Positions 28,709-37,191 are shown, counted from the first letter of the stretch. The stretch is DNA of 64,000 nt from JBCCFC01 sp965213595 (GCA_965213595.1 CBDBZO010000006.1:3658001-3722000); one strand, 5' to 3'. Numbers and translations are program-made. Notes: a model not told the origin generated them from the letters alone.

Positions 28709-30853
28709 TTATGGAACCACCAGCTCCTGGCCCACGTAGATAAAGTTCGGATTATGAATTCCGTTGACCCGCGCCAGCTCGTGCGTCGAGACGCCGTAGC
28801 GCTGGGCGATGTAGCCGAGCGAATCGCCGTGGCGCACAACATAAACTTCATGATGTGGCTTGTCGGCGACGGGCGTCTCCACCACCATCGGTTCCGTCAC
28901 AACGACGACCGACGTATCCTCCGTCTCCTCCACGCCGCCCGATGAAATCACCTGCACGACGGGCTCTGGCGTAGCGGTGGGTGTCGGCGTCGAGCCGCCG
29001 ACGACTTTGACAACCTGAGTCGGCGTCGGTTCCGGCTGGTGGCTCAGCTTGCAGCCGGGAATGTGCAGCTTCTGGCCGACGTAGATGTGATTCGGATTGG
29101 CCAAACCGTTGGCAGCCACGAAGTCGTGCACGGTCACGCCGTAGCGGGCGGCAATGTGGCTCAGGTATTCGCCGTGCTGCACGATGTGCAGGCACTGCCC
29201 CGCGTCAATCACTTGGACGGTCGGCTGCACCACAACTGGTTGTACCACAGCCAATGTCGTACAGCTCACCACGCTGACGTGATCGAAGTTGAGGTCGAAT
29301 TCGTACTCAGGCTCGGCCCACTTGCTCCAGCCGCGCAGGAAGAGCGTCGCCTCGTGGGCGGGGGCAACGAAGCGCACGCGCGCCGTGCCAATCGCGCCGG
29401 GTTCGGTGCGCGGGTAGATCGGGCCGAGGTCGAGAATCTCCCAGCCGCTCACGTCGCGCCATTCGGGATTGTGGCCGCCGATCAGGCCGTACTGCGCCGC
29501 AAAGCGGAAGTCATCATCGCCGCCGCCCACGCCCCGCAGCATCCCCTTGACCGTGAGCTCGTAGGTCGCACCGGGGTGCAGACCGGTGAGGTACTGGTAG
29601 ATGCCGGCATAGCGATTTTCATCGGGCGGATAGATGCCCTTGGTGTTGATTTCGATGAGCTGCGAGCTGTGCCCCTCAGCCACGACGGGTGGCCACTGGT
29701 CATCGTAAAAGCCAAAGTTGGCCGCGCCGCCGTTCTCGAAGCCGCCCCACTGCTTGCCCACGTGCCCACCGACGGGGCCGCTGGGCGTGCTGCCGAGCTG
29801 GGGGTGGAAGTCGAAGCCTTCTTCAAAGCCGCCGTTGCGGATGAAGTTGTTGCCCGTGCAACGCTGTGAGGGGGATACAACACCGGTGGCGCTTGACGTT
29901 GCGCTACTGTTCATGTCCCCCTCGGACTGTCCAGAGACGCCACCGGTGCCGTATGATGAAATCACAACCGGTGCGGACCCAGTAACAGCAGGGCCGACCA
30001 GCGCGATAGCATCCAAGTTTAGGTCAATCTCCTCCTCGGCCACGCCCCACTTTTTCCAGACGCGCACGTAGATCGTGACGTATCCAGAGGTGGCCGTTAG
30101 CGACGTTGTAAAATCGCTAAACGCGCCGGGCTCGGTGCGAGGGTAGTAGGTGTTCCAATTCACATCCTGCCAGTTGGAGACCTGCGTCCAGTCCGCGTGC
30201 TCGCCGTGGCTGTAGCCGACCTGCACGCGGTAGCGCTGCGGGTCGCCCTCTAGCACGGTGGTACGGATCAGGCCGCGGAGATTGAGTGTGTAGGGAGCGT
30301 GTTCGACGACATGAACGGTCTGCTGAAGACCAGCATAGCGGTCGGCGTCGGGCGCGCTCACGCCCTTGGTGTTAATTTCGATAAGCTGCGAATGCTCGCC
30401 GCTGGCGACGACCAAATCCCACTCATCGTCGTAGTAACCATAGTTAGCGGCCCCGCCGTTGGTAAAGCAGCGCCAGCCGTTGCCGACCGCGCCACAGCCG
30501 TCGGCGTGGTAAAATCCGTCCTCAAAATCGCCGTTCGCCAACACGTTGACGTTGGACGCCACAAGCGTATTCGCGACGGTCGACGCGGCGACCATGCTGA
30601 AAACGAGCGCCAAAATCATCAGCGCCGTGCTTGCCACGCGCAGGGCCGGTCGCAGCCTGCGCCAGCGACCGTAGCCGCGCAGCGCGGCTGCGCGCCACGC
30701 CGTTAGCCGCGTGGGCAAATTGATGATGAATGCTCGTGCTTTTCCAAGAAGCGAAGCGGCGCTTCGCTTTACGTTTGCCAATTCGCGCCTTTGCACGAAC
30801 GAATAAACTGCCAGACACAACCGCCGAATGCGCCGAATAAGTGCGCCTTTCAT
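28709..30853 (-). CDS. Secreted/anchored protein: two carbohydrate-binding-like domains plus two LysM domains
   Basis: 714 aa. The ATG at 30853 has a perfect AGGAGG five bases upstream. A long cytosolic basic segment (residues 1-73) precedes a membrane segment (STALMILALVFSMVAAST). Two ~180-residue jelly-roll-like domains follow, starting NGDFEDGFYHADGCG (about 106) and NGGFEEGFDFHPQLG (about 345); both share GGAANYGYYDDEW-type and SQLIEINTKG blocks. LysM 1 (HIVQHGEYLSHIAARYGV) is near 555 and LysM 2 (YVVRHGDSLGYIAQRYGV) ends the protein, with a Thr/Pro-rich linker between. LysM binds peptidoglycan-type glycans; a wall or matrix role is inferred. A REP family 2 element (30751-30772) is read in frame as VKRSAAS within the N-terminal segment. 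Confidence 0.85.
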   Translation of the reverse strand: MKGALIRRIRRLCLAVYSFVQRRELANVKRSAASLLGKARAFIINLPTRLTAWRAAALRGYGRWRRLRPALRVASTALMILALVFSMVAASTVANTLVASNVNVLANGDFEDGFYHADGCGAVGNGWRCFTNGGAANYGYYDDEWDLVVASGEHSQLIEINTKGVSAPDADRYAGLQQTVHVVEHAPYTLNLRGLIRTTVLEGDPQRYRVQVGYSHGEHADWTQVSNWQDVNWNTYYPRTEPGAFSDFTTSLTATSGYVTIYVRVWKKWGVAEEEIDLNLDAIALVGPAVTGSAPVVISSYGTGGVSGQSEGDMNSSATSSATGVVSPSQRCTGNNFIRNGGFEEGFDFHPQLGSTPSGPVGGHVGKQWGGFENGGAANFGFYDDQWPPVVAEGHSSQLIEINTKGIYPPDENRYAGIYQYLTGLHPGATYELTVKGMLRGVGGGDDDFRFAAQYGLIGGHNPEWRDVSGWEILDLGPIYPRTEPGAIGTARVRFVAPAHEATLFLRGWSKWAEPEYEFDLNFDHVSVVSCTTLAVVQPVVVQPTVQVIDAGQCLHIVQHGEYLSHIAARYGVTVHDFVAANGLANPNHIYVGQKLHIPGCKLSHQPEPTPTQVVKVVGGSTPTPTATPEPVVQVISSGGVEETEDTSVVVVTEPMVVETPVADKPHHEVYVVRHGDSLGYIAQRYGVSTHELARVNGIHNPNFIYVGQELVVP
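30751..30772 (-). repeat. REP family 2 element inside the LysM coding sequence
   Basis: On the minus strand GTAA followed by the palindrome AGCGAAGCGCCGCTTCGC. It is translated in frame (VKRSAAS) within the basic N-terminal segment of the LysM protein. Confidence 0.75.
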
Positions 30854-31422
30854 AATTGCCTCCTGACTCGTCAGGTCTGTTCAGTCGCAGAGGGGTTGCG
30901 AGCTGAGGGGTGGGTGAACCAGTGCGCTGTCGAGGCAAAGCATAGGGGCGGAAACGGGGCGTGTCAATAGGGAATTTAGGGTGGGGGCGGAGACGAATCG
31001 CTGTCTATACGAACAGCGGGTTTCATAGCAAAATCGCTTGCAGATTTTTTGGTGGGAGGGTTCGCAATGAAAATCAGCGGGGAGGAGGTAGGGGGAGGCA
31101 GAGCGTTGCTATGCGAATTTTTGAGTGGTAAAACAGGCAACTGTCGACGTATAATGCTTACGTTTTTCCTGCTGTTTTGAACGGTTCAGCCATATTTTCG
31201 GTGTGGCTTTACTTTAGCTATGCGAATAAAGCCATTTTTGTGTAAAACGTCTTGGTCACTGAAGGCTCGCTTTTTTACCAGAGTTTTTTCGCATAATTAA
31301 AGATTTCAAGGAAAGACCCGCGTTGCAAAAAGTGTTGCAAAACAGATGGCCGCTTCACGACGTTACTCCTCATCAATCGAATTTCTTTGAATTTCGAATT
31401 TGTCCAGGGCCGTCACGTTTAG
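30854..31422. other. Intergenic stretch, no gene seen
   Basis: Upstream of the LysM gene. AT-richer than its surroundings from 31130 to 31330, with no coding pattern or RNA gene recognised; it presumably holds the LysM promoter. Confidence 0.45.
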
Positions 31423-31523
31423 GTAAAGCGAAGCGCTGCTTCGCCCAGGATAAAGTGACCCAGTTTATAATTGATTCCGAATCAGGAAGGGTAAGGCGAG
31501 CGCGAAGCAGCGCTTCGCGTTAC
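31423..31523. repeat. Inverted pair of REP family 2 elements, left of RAYT 2
   Basis: Copy 31423-31444 reads GTAA plus AGCGAAGCGCTGCTTCGC; copy 31500-31523 is its inverse, ending GCGTTAC. The second copy's GTAA, read on the minus strand, is the stop codon of the RAYT 2 gene (31520-31522). Confidence 0.85.
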
Positions 31524-31846
31524 TTGTGTTGGAACGCTGCGTGAAGCCACCCTTCTCGACAGTATGACCAGGGCCAATCGCGCCAGTGAGCAACGAGGCC
31601 TGCTTTTACTGGATTGTTCAACGTGTAGCGAATCGCGCGGCCCTGTTCACCCCCATCGCGGAGGGCGTGGTCGTAGCTTTCACGATGCCAGAATGCGCCG
31701 GTGCGCCCGAGCAGGCGATTCGCCTGCACCGCCGTATACGATTTGAACTGCTGTAAGGTTCTGTGTAGCGGATCGTATTGGTCGGGCGCTCGCTCGAGCG
31801 GTTTGCAGACGAGATGAAGATGATTGAACATGATACTGAACGCCTC
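31520..31846 (-). pseudogene. RAYT 2, C-terminal half (split by IS630)
   Basis: Reads EAFSIMFNHLHLVCKPLE, with the HUH motif NHLHLV, then QFKSYTAVQANRLLGRTGAF and the catalytic Tyr region IRYTLNNPVKAGLV. This is a REP-associated transposase of a different subgroup from the one at 11869. The N-terminal half is at 33069-33404 on the other side of an IS630 element. Joining 31846 directly to 33069 gives an uninterrupted FRL-EAFSIMFNHLHLV frame. The TAA stop comes from the REP family 2 copy at 31500-31523. The gene is inactivated by the insertion. Confidence 0.9.
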
Positions 31847-33068
31847 TAGTAGTTCATCAGCAAGATATTGACGGATAGTCAAAAGAGAGGCAAGCTTACC
31901 TGAAAGCATAGATTCAGGAGGAAGCGATGCCAGCCAAACTATACAGAGTGCGATTAGAGAACGCCGAACGAGACCGTCTGACGGCGTTGGTTAATAAAGG
32001 AACCGGCAATGCCGGGCGCTTGAAACGGGCACGAATTCTGCTGATGGCCGATGAGGCGCAGGCGGGCGGCGGCAGCAAGGATGCAGAGATTATCAACGCC
32101 TTGCAGACCTCCAGACGCACGGTCGAGCGCACGCGGGAGAAGTGTGTAGAACAGGGCATTGACGCGGCCATCAACCACAAGCATCCACGCCAAACGCGGA
32201 GCAAGGTGCTGGATGGCGAAGGCGAAGCGCGACTGGTGCAGATAGCGTGTAGCGCACCGCCAGATGGTCGCGACTCGTGGACGCTACAGATGCTGGCAGA
32301 CAAGCTGATTGAACTCGAAGTGGTCGAGACCATTTCGGGCGAGACTGTGCGCCAGACGTTAAAAAAAACGAGATCAAACCCTGGCTGAACGAACAATGGT
32401 GCATCCCGCCAGAGCAAAACGCGGATTTCGTCTGTGCCATGGAAGATGTGCTGGAGGTCTACCATCGACCACATGACCCGCAGCGCCCGCTGGTCTGCTT
32501 TGATGAAACGAGCAAGCAACTGACCAAAGAGACCCGTCTGCCCTTACCCGCTAGAGCGGGAGAGGTGGCCAAGTACGATTATGAGTACGAGCGCAACGGC
32601 ACGAGCAATCTCTTTCTCTTCTTCGCCCCGCTTGAGGGCTGGCGACACGTCAAGGTAACCGACCGCCGCACCAAAGTGGACTTTGCGCACTGTATGCGCG
32701 ACCTGGTCGACGTCCATTTCCCCCAGGCGGAGCGCATCGTGCTGGTCATGGACAACTTGAATACCCATAAGCTTGCCTCGCTTTACGAAGCCTTCCCGCC
32801 CGAAGAAGCGCGGCGCCTCATCGAAAAGCTCGAAATTCACTATACACCCAAACACGGCAGTTGGCTCAACATGGCTGAAATTGAGTTCAGCGTCTTGCAG
32901 CGTCAGTCCCTCAAGGCGCGCATCCCTGACCAGAAAGCACTTGTTGAGCGAGTCGCCGCCTGGGAAACACCGCGCAACGCTGCTGCAAAGGCGCTCTGGC
33001 GCTTCTCTGTGGAGGATGCAGCATCAAACTCCACAAACTCTATCCGTCATTTGATGTCTGCTAGTCTA
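31847..33068 (+). mobile_element. IS630-family insertion sequence within RAYT 2
   Basis: 1222 bp. The ends are TA-bordered: TAGTAGTTCATCAGC on the left and, as reverse complement of the right end, TAGACTAGCAGACATC. An imperfect inverted repeat shares TGACGGATAG at 31869-31878 and 33040-33049. IS630 elements insert at TA. The host gene's frame is restored exactly when both TA-containing ends are removed, so whether a TA was duplicated is uncertain. Confidence 0.85.
31927..33064 (+). CDS. IS630 transposase, two frames with A8 slippery run, C-terminus damaged
   Basis: ATG at 31927 behind a strong AGGAGG. Frame 1 (31927-32388) carries the N-terminal helix-turn-helix part (RLTALVNKGTGNAGRLKRAR, TSRRTVERTREKCVEQG) and stops after LKKTRSNPG. 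A run of eight A at 32361-32368 allows a -1 shift, giving LKKNEIKPWLNEQWCIPPEQ and continuing through the DDE catalytic domain: D in CFDETSKQL, D in VLVMDNLNTH, E in GSWLNMAEIEFSVL. A second discontinuity near 33021, a missing base in GATGCAGCATC, would restore EDARIKLHKLYPSFDVC ending at 33064. The first shift is probably programmed, as in other IS630 members; the second is probably a mutation, so this copy may be inactive. Confidence 0.8.
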
Positions 33069-33404
33069 CAGCCGGAACACGCCACCGTCGCGATGGTGAA
33101 GCGCCTCGGCAACGAGGGCTGCTACGTTCGCATCTTTTAGCCATGTGGGGCCAGATGCAGCGGCATCTAACGCGGCGTCCCAGCGTGTGAACAAATGTCG
33201 CTGATCCAAATACGCTTGGCGCGCTTGATCACCCTCGAGTTCGATTGCGGACCGCAGCGTTGCAAGCTGTTCTGCTTCAGCGATCAGTTGCTCAACTACC
33301 TGTTTGGGCAGCGAGCCAGCCAGTCGCATGGTGATGAATAACGTTGCGCCCGGTGGTTGATAATGAGGCAAGTTGCGGCGATAGAAGATGCGGTGGTGGC
33401 TCAT
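33069..33404 (-). pseudogene. RAYT 2, N-terminal half (split by IS630)
   Basis: ATG at 33404: RRNLPHYQPPGATLFITMRL is the standard RAYT N-terminus, followed by RWDAALDAAASGPTWL and VAALVAEALHHRDGGVFRL. The frame then runs into the insertion sequence and a TAG. See the C-terminal half at 31520-31846. Confidence 0.88.
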
Positions 33405-33452
33405 GCCGCCAATTGTGCAAGAGCCTGACGATTTGCACCACGGTCAAACGAC

Positions 33453-33552
33453 GTACCGCGAAGCGCCGCTTCACTACATCGTGACCCGCTCTGTTCCCGT
33501 GTTGCCCATCCTAATGGGTGACTTCACCCGGCGAAGCAGCGCTTCGCTTTAC
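33453..33552. repeat. Inverted pair of REP family 2 elements, right of RAYT 2
   Basis: Copy 33453-33474 (GTAC plus CGCGAAGCGCCGCTTCAC) and inverse copy 33531-33552 (GCGAAGCAGCGCTTCGCTTTAC). The second supplies the TAA stop of lysK at 33549-33551. Confidence 0.85.
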
Positions 33553-34736
33553 AGTCGCCGCAGCACCGCTGCCAGCACCTGCACCGCGCGCCAGTACTCG
33601 CTCAACGACAGATGCTCATTCGGCGTGTGGTCCAGCGCCGCATCGCCCGGCCCGTAGGCCACAATCGGGCAGCCCCACGCCGGGCCAACGACGTTCATGT
33701 CGCTCGTGCCGGTTTTGGAGACAAAGCTCGGTCGCGTGCCGGGCACGACTTCGCGGATCGCGCCGAGGAAGCCGCGCACCAGCGCGTTGTTGCGCCCCCC
33801 ACGAAACGCCGCCTCAACCCCACGCACCCCCATTGACAGTTGACCATCTACCGTTGACCATTGACCATTCCACCCATCGCCCACCCGCCCCATCACTCCA
33901 TCACCCCGCGCCGCCGCCCACGCCCCCAGCTCCGCCACCAACCCCTCCACGTCAAACCCCAGCGGCAGCCGAATGCTCACCGTTGCGCGCACGCCGTCGT
34001 TCATCGCGCCGTCGGTAAAGGTGTTGATTTCGCGCAGGCTGGGCAGCAGTTGGTCGAACGCTTTCTCTTTTCCTTCGTTAAAATGATCGGCATACGCCGC
34101 GAGCCACCGCCACCAGTCCGTCGCCATCGTCGCCACGCCGCGATCCGGCCCCGCCGTATGCGCCATAGGTTGACGCGCCTCCAGCTCAATTAGCAGGCGA
34201 CCTTTGTAGCCCAGCGTCACCCGCTGCCAGCCGCTCGGCTCACCGATGATGCACGCGTTGGGGATTGGCTCGGTCGCGCCGTCGAAGCGGTGGAGGAGGA
34301 AGCGCGCGCCCTTGCTCGTCGCCGTCTCCTCCTGCACCGCGCCGACGACGACCAGCCGCACGCCCTGCTCGCGCGCCCAGGCGCTGCCGAGCATCGCCGC
34401 CGCCGCCACAAAGGTTGCCAGCGGCCCCTTGGCGTCGACGCTGCCGCGTCCGTAGAGCACTTCATCGCCCTCTACGCTTTCGATGCGCACGGGAATGTCG
34501 CCCGGCACGGTGTCGATGTGGCCGAGCAGCACGACCGTGCGCGCCGCATCCGTCGCGCCCAATTCGCCGACGGCGTTGCCCGCCTCGTCGACAAAGGCGC
34601 GCTCAAAGCCGAGCGATTTCATTTGTGCAACGAGCCATGTCGACGCCGCGGCTTCATCGCGCGACAGGGAGGGGATGACGACGAGGCCGCGCAGGAGGTC
34701 GACGGCGGTGGCTTGGGAGAGAGATAAAATGCTCAT
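33549..34736 (-). CDS. lysK: [LysW]-lysine hydrolase (M20 family)
   Basis: 395 aa. LysK releases lysine from the LysW carrier in the last step of the LysW-type aminoadipate pathway. M20 metallopeptidase landmarks are present: LLGHIDTVPGDIPV (first His/Asp), GRGSVDAKGPLATF (bridging Asp), QEETATSKGARF (catalytic Glu pair), CIIGEPSGWQ, and KTGTSDMN near the end. The context of lysJ, lysZ, lysY, lysX and lysW in one cluster makes LysK preferable to ArgE or DapE. The start ATG overlaps the stop of the small upstream gene by 4 nt. Residues ~285-310 (GDGWNGQWSTVDGQLSMG) are encoded by a GTTGACCAT-rich low-complexity stretch and look like an insertion. The stop codon lies in a REP family 2 head. Confidence 0.9.
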   Translation of the reverse strand: MSILSLSQATAVDLLRGLVVIPSLSRDEAAASTWLVAQMKSLGFERAFVDEAGNAVGELGATDAARTVVLLGHIDTVPGDIPVRIESVEGDEVLYGRGSVDAKGPLATFVAAAAMLGSAWAREQGVRLVVVGAVQEETATSKGARFLLHRFDGATEPIPNACIIGEPSGWQRVTLGYKGRLLIELEARQPMAHTAGPDRGVATMATDWWRWLAAYADHFNEGKEKAFDQLLPSLREINTFTDGAMNDGVRATVSIRLPLGFDVEGLVAELGAWAAARGDGVMGRVGDGWNGQWSTVDGQLSMGVRGVEAAFRGGRNNALVRGFLGAIREVVPGTRPSFVSKTGTSDMNVVGPAWGCPIVAYGPGDAALDHTPNEHLSLSEYWRAVQVLAAVLRRL

Positions 34737-34957
34737 GCTTGGCGGATGGCGTGGGAGGCGTGAAGGTCAGCGGCGCGGGCGACGAGATTACCGGCACGGC
34801 GGCAATGTCCATTGTCGGCAAAGGCGTGGGCGCCCGCGCGCGGCACGAGGTTGGCGCGGAAGTGCTGGGCGGCCACGCGCAGGTGTTGCGCGGCGAGGTC
34901 GTACTCGGCGGCGGCTTGGTCGAGCCAGTCGGCGGCCTGTTGGCGCGGGGTGGACAT
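34733..34957 (-). CDS. Small protein coupled to lysK, unknown function
   Basis: 74 aa (MSTPRQQAADWLDQAAAEYD...). It is Ala-rich and mostly helical, with AAEYDLAAQHLRVAAQHFRA suggesting an amphipathic helical hairpin. Its TGA overlaps the lysK ATG by four bases, so it is probably translated with lysK. I do not recognise a family. The first residues lie only 28 bp from the divergent brnT start. Confidence 0.55.
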   Translation of the reverse strand: MSTPRQQAADWLDQAAAEYDLAAQHLRVAAQHFRANLVPRAGAHAFADNGHCRRAGNLVARAADLHASHAIRQA

Positions 34958-34985
34958 AAGTAAGGGTTTCCTTTATACTTGGTCT

Positions 34986-35249
34986 GTGAAATTCGAGTGG
35001 GATGAGGCTAAACGTCTCCAGAATTTACGGAAGCACGGCATCGACTTCAAGGATGCACGTCGCGTCTTCAAGGGCGATTTTCTTGTTCAAGAAGACACGC
35101 GTTTCGCTTACGACGAAACTCGATATCAAACAATCGGCTGGCTAGATTCTAGACCAGTAGCTGTCACACATACAACGGATGGAGACACCATTCGACTTAT
35201 TTCAGTACGTCCATTAAGTAAATATGAACAGCAAAAATTTTTCACTTGA
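34986..35249 (+). CDS. brnT: BrnT-family toxin
   Basis: 87 aa from a GTG at 34986. The sequence VKFEWDEAKRLQNLRKHGID, then FKDARRVFKGDFLVQEDTR and RYQTIGWLDSRPVAVTHT, then RLISVRPLSKYEQQKF is characteristic of BrnT, a RelE-fold ribonuclease toxin. The stop overlaps the antitoxin gene by 26 nt, the usual toxin-first order. It is on the strand opposite to the lysine genes and lies between two of them. Confidence 0.9.
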   Translation: MKFEWDEAKRLQNLRKHGIDFKDARRVFKGDFLVQEDTRFAYDETRYQTIGWLDSRPVAVTHTTDGDTIRLISVRPLSKYEQQKFFT

Positions 35250-35595
35250 ATCACAGACGGATTGGGAGCGCCTGGACAATCTTCGAGATGAAGACATTGA
35301 TTTCTCCGACATTCCAGAGCTGACCGAAGCGGATTTTCTGCGTATGAGGCCTGGTCGGGAGTTTCTAGCAGAACGGGGTATTGTCTATGACCCGGCAGCG
35401 CCCGATACAGTTACTGTGCATCACGAAGACGGCACTACTTCGACTCACGTACTGCCACGCGAGCCAGCCGACGCCAGCCAAGCGAAGCACCGTAATGTCA
35501 CGCTGGCCCCGGACGTTTCGCGCCACTTCGCCGATTCCGACGCCGTCAATCGGGCGCTGCGGGCGCTGCTCCGTCTGCAGCGGGAGCTGGCGTAA
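35224..35595 (+). CDS. brnA: BrnA-like antitoxin
   Basis: 123 aa. The N-terminal part TDWERLDNLRDEDIDFSDIP plus ELTEADFLRMRPG matches the toxin-binding part of BrnA. The central ~40 residues (DPAAPDTVTVHHEDGTTSTH) are unusual for BrnA, and the C-terminus (VTLAPDVSRHFADSDAVNRA) is only weakly like the usual ribbon-helix-helix. BrnA normally neutralises BrnT and represses the operon; that is inferred here. The 3' end overlaps, tail to tail, the minus-strand gene 35546-35821. Confidence 0.8.
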   Translation: MNSKNFSLESQTDWERLDNLRDEDIDFSDIPELTEADFLRMRPGREFLAERGIVYDPAAPDTVTVHHEDGTTSTHVLPREPADASQAKHRNVTLAPDVSRHFADSDAVNRALRALLRLQRELA

Positions 35596-35821
35596 AATTT
35601 AGCCCGTCGACAATCGTTTGCACCGACGGCGGCGCAGTTGGATGTCGGTTGGCGTAGGCGAAGACAACTTCGAGCACGAACGGCTCCGTTTGCTCCTCGA
35701 ACGGAAACCACGCGTAGGCCAACATCACGCCGCGCCGTCCCTTTATCTCGACGACGTGGTGGTCGTAGGCCACCAGTTGCCTGGCGATCGCAAGGCTGCA
35801 TTCTGCGGCTATCCGTTCCAT
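35546..35821 (-). CDS. Unknown small protein within the lysine cluster
   Basis: 91 aa, ATG at 35821 with AAGGACC upstream. It has alternating strand-like text (HHVVEIKGRRGVMLAYAWFP, FVLEVVFAYANRH) and an Ala/Pro-rich tail (APAADGAAPAAPD). I recognise no family. It follows lysJ on the same strand and overlaps the end of brnA by 50 bases, suggesting that brnTA arrived later. It may be cotranscribed with lysJ. Confidence 0.6.
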   Translation of the reverse strand: MERIAAECSLAIARQLVAYDHHVVEIKGRRGVMLAYAWFPFEEQTEPFVLEVVFAYANRHPTAPPSVQTIVDGLNFTPAPAADGAAPAAPD

Positions 35822-35870
35822 TGATGGTCCTTCTTCACATGGGCTTCACTACATGGGCTTCATTCAAACG

Positions 35871-35902
35871 TCGACCCGTTCGCACGTAGGCGTGCTCACT
35901 CC
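35871..35902 (-). repeat. REP family 4 element at the lysJ stop
   Basis: On the minus strand GGAGTGAGCACGCCTACGTG continuing CGAACGGGTCGA. Related copies are at 57012-57051 and 57710-57742. The TGA of lysJ is inside its GGAGTGA head. Confidence 0.7.
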
Positions 35903-37077
35903 TCGCGCAACACAGCGGCAATCGCCCTTATCCCAATTTCCGCCTCGGCCTCGCTCAAAATCAGCGGCGGCAGCAGCCGCAGCACCGTCGACCCGGCGGG
36001 CAGCGCGATCACGCTGTGCGCCTCCATCAGCGCTTTGAGATAGCGCCCCACCTTCTGCCGCAAATCGATCCCAATCATCAGCCCGCGACCGCGCACCTCG
36101 CGCACGAGCGTGCAGTCGGTCAGCTCTGCCTGTAACCGGTCGAGCAGCCACGCGCCCAGCGTCGCCGAACGCTCGATTAGCTCTTCCTGCTGGTACGCCT
36201 CAATCGCGGCCAGCCCAGCGGCGCAGGCCAGCGGATTGCCGCCAAAGGTGCTGCCGTGCGCGCCGGGAAAGAGCGATTCGCGCACAGGCTGACTATACGC
36301 AATCGCGCCCATGGGGAAGCCGCCGCCAATGCCCTTGGCGAGGCAGACAATGTCCGGCTGCAAATCAAAGTGCTGAAAGCCAAACCAGCAACCCGTGCGG
36401 CCAAAGCCCGTTTGGATTTCGTCGATCACAAGCAGCGCGCCCCGCTCGCGGCAAATCGCCTGCGCCCCTTCCAGAAAGTCGCGCTCACCCAGGTTGACGC
36501 CGCCCTCGCCCTGCACGGTTTCCAGCACCACGGCCGCGGTTAACTCGTCGACGGCGTCGTCGAGCCTCGCTAAATTATTGTAGGGCACGTGCGACACATC
36601 CGGCAGCAGCGGGGCAAAGGGCTGGCGATACTTCTTCTCCCACGTCAGCGACAGGGCCCCAACCGTGCGCCCGTGAAACGACTGCATGGCGGCGACGACG
36701 CCCGTGCGCCCCGTTGCCAGCCGCGCGAACTTGATCGCGCCGTCGATGGCTTCGGCGCCGCTGTTGGTGAGGAAGGCGTGTTCGAGATGGGGCGGCAAAA
36801 TTTCCACCAGCTTTCCGGCAAAGCGCGCGCGCATGTCGCTGTAGAAAAAGTTGGGGCAGGCGACGAGCGTCTGCGCCTGCTCGGCAATCGCCGCCGTCAG
36901 CGCCGGGTGGCTGTGGCCGAGCATGGCCACGCCCTGCCCCGCGCTGAGGTCGAGGTAGCGCTGGCCGTCGCCGTCGATCAGCCAGCAGCCGTCGCCGCGA
37001 GTGATCACGGTGTCGCCGCGGCGCGTGGTCGTGCCGCCGAGGATGGTTTCTTCGAGGGTGGCGAGAGAAGGGGACAA
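35896..37077 (-). CDS. lysJ: [LysW]-aminoadipate semialdehyde aminotransferase
   Basis: About 393 aa. I prefer the TTG start at 37077 because AGGAG lies seven bases upstream; an upstream frame to 37140 has no ribosome site. It is a class III PLP aminotransferase: HPALTAAIAEQAQTLVACPN, FLTNSGAEAIDGAIKFAR, FHGRTVGALSLTWEKKYR, VVLETVQGEGGVN, the PLP-binding Asp in LLVIDEIQTGFGRTG and the Schiff-base Lys in IVCLAKGIGGGFPMGA, then HGSTFGGNPLACAAG. LysJ converts LysW-bound aminoadipate semialdehyde to LysW-lysine. An ArgD role is possible too, as LysJ can serve both pathways in some species. Confidence 0.9.
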   Translation of the reverse strand: MSPSLATLEETILGGTTTRRGDTVITRGDGCWLIDGDGQRYLDLSAGQGVAMLGHSHPALTAAIAEQAQTLVACPNFFYSDMRARFAGKLVEILPPHLEHAFLTNSGAEAIDGAIKFARLATGRTGVVAAMQSFHGRTVGALSLTWEKKYRQPFAPLLPDVSHVPYNNLARLDDAVDELTAAVVLETVQGEGGVNLGERDFLEGAQAICRERGALLVIDEIQTGFGRTGCWFGFQHFDLQPDIVCLAKGIGGGFPMGAIAYSQPVRESLFPGAHGSTFGGNPLACAAGLAAIEAYQQEELIERSATLGAWLLDRLQAELTDCTLVREVRGRGLMIGIDLRQKVGRYLKALMEAHSVIALPAGSTVLRLLPPLILSEAEAEIGIRAIAAVLREE

Positions 37078-37191
37078 GGTTGTGCTCCTGTGATGCCGGT
37101 TGGACAGATAAATTAAGTCGAGATACAATGACGGCAACAACCGTACAATTTATGCCGATAGTCATTTAGAATCAAGATTGAGGAGGAATTA

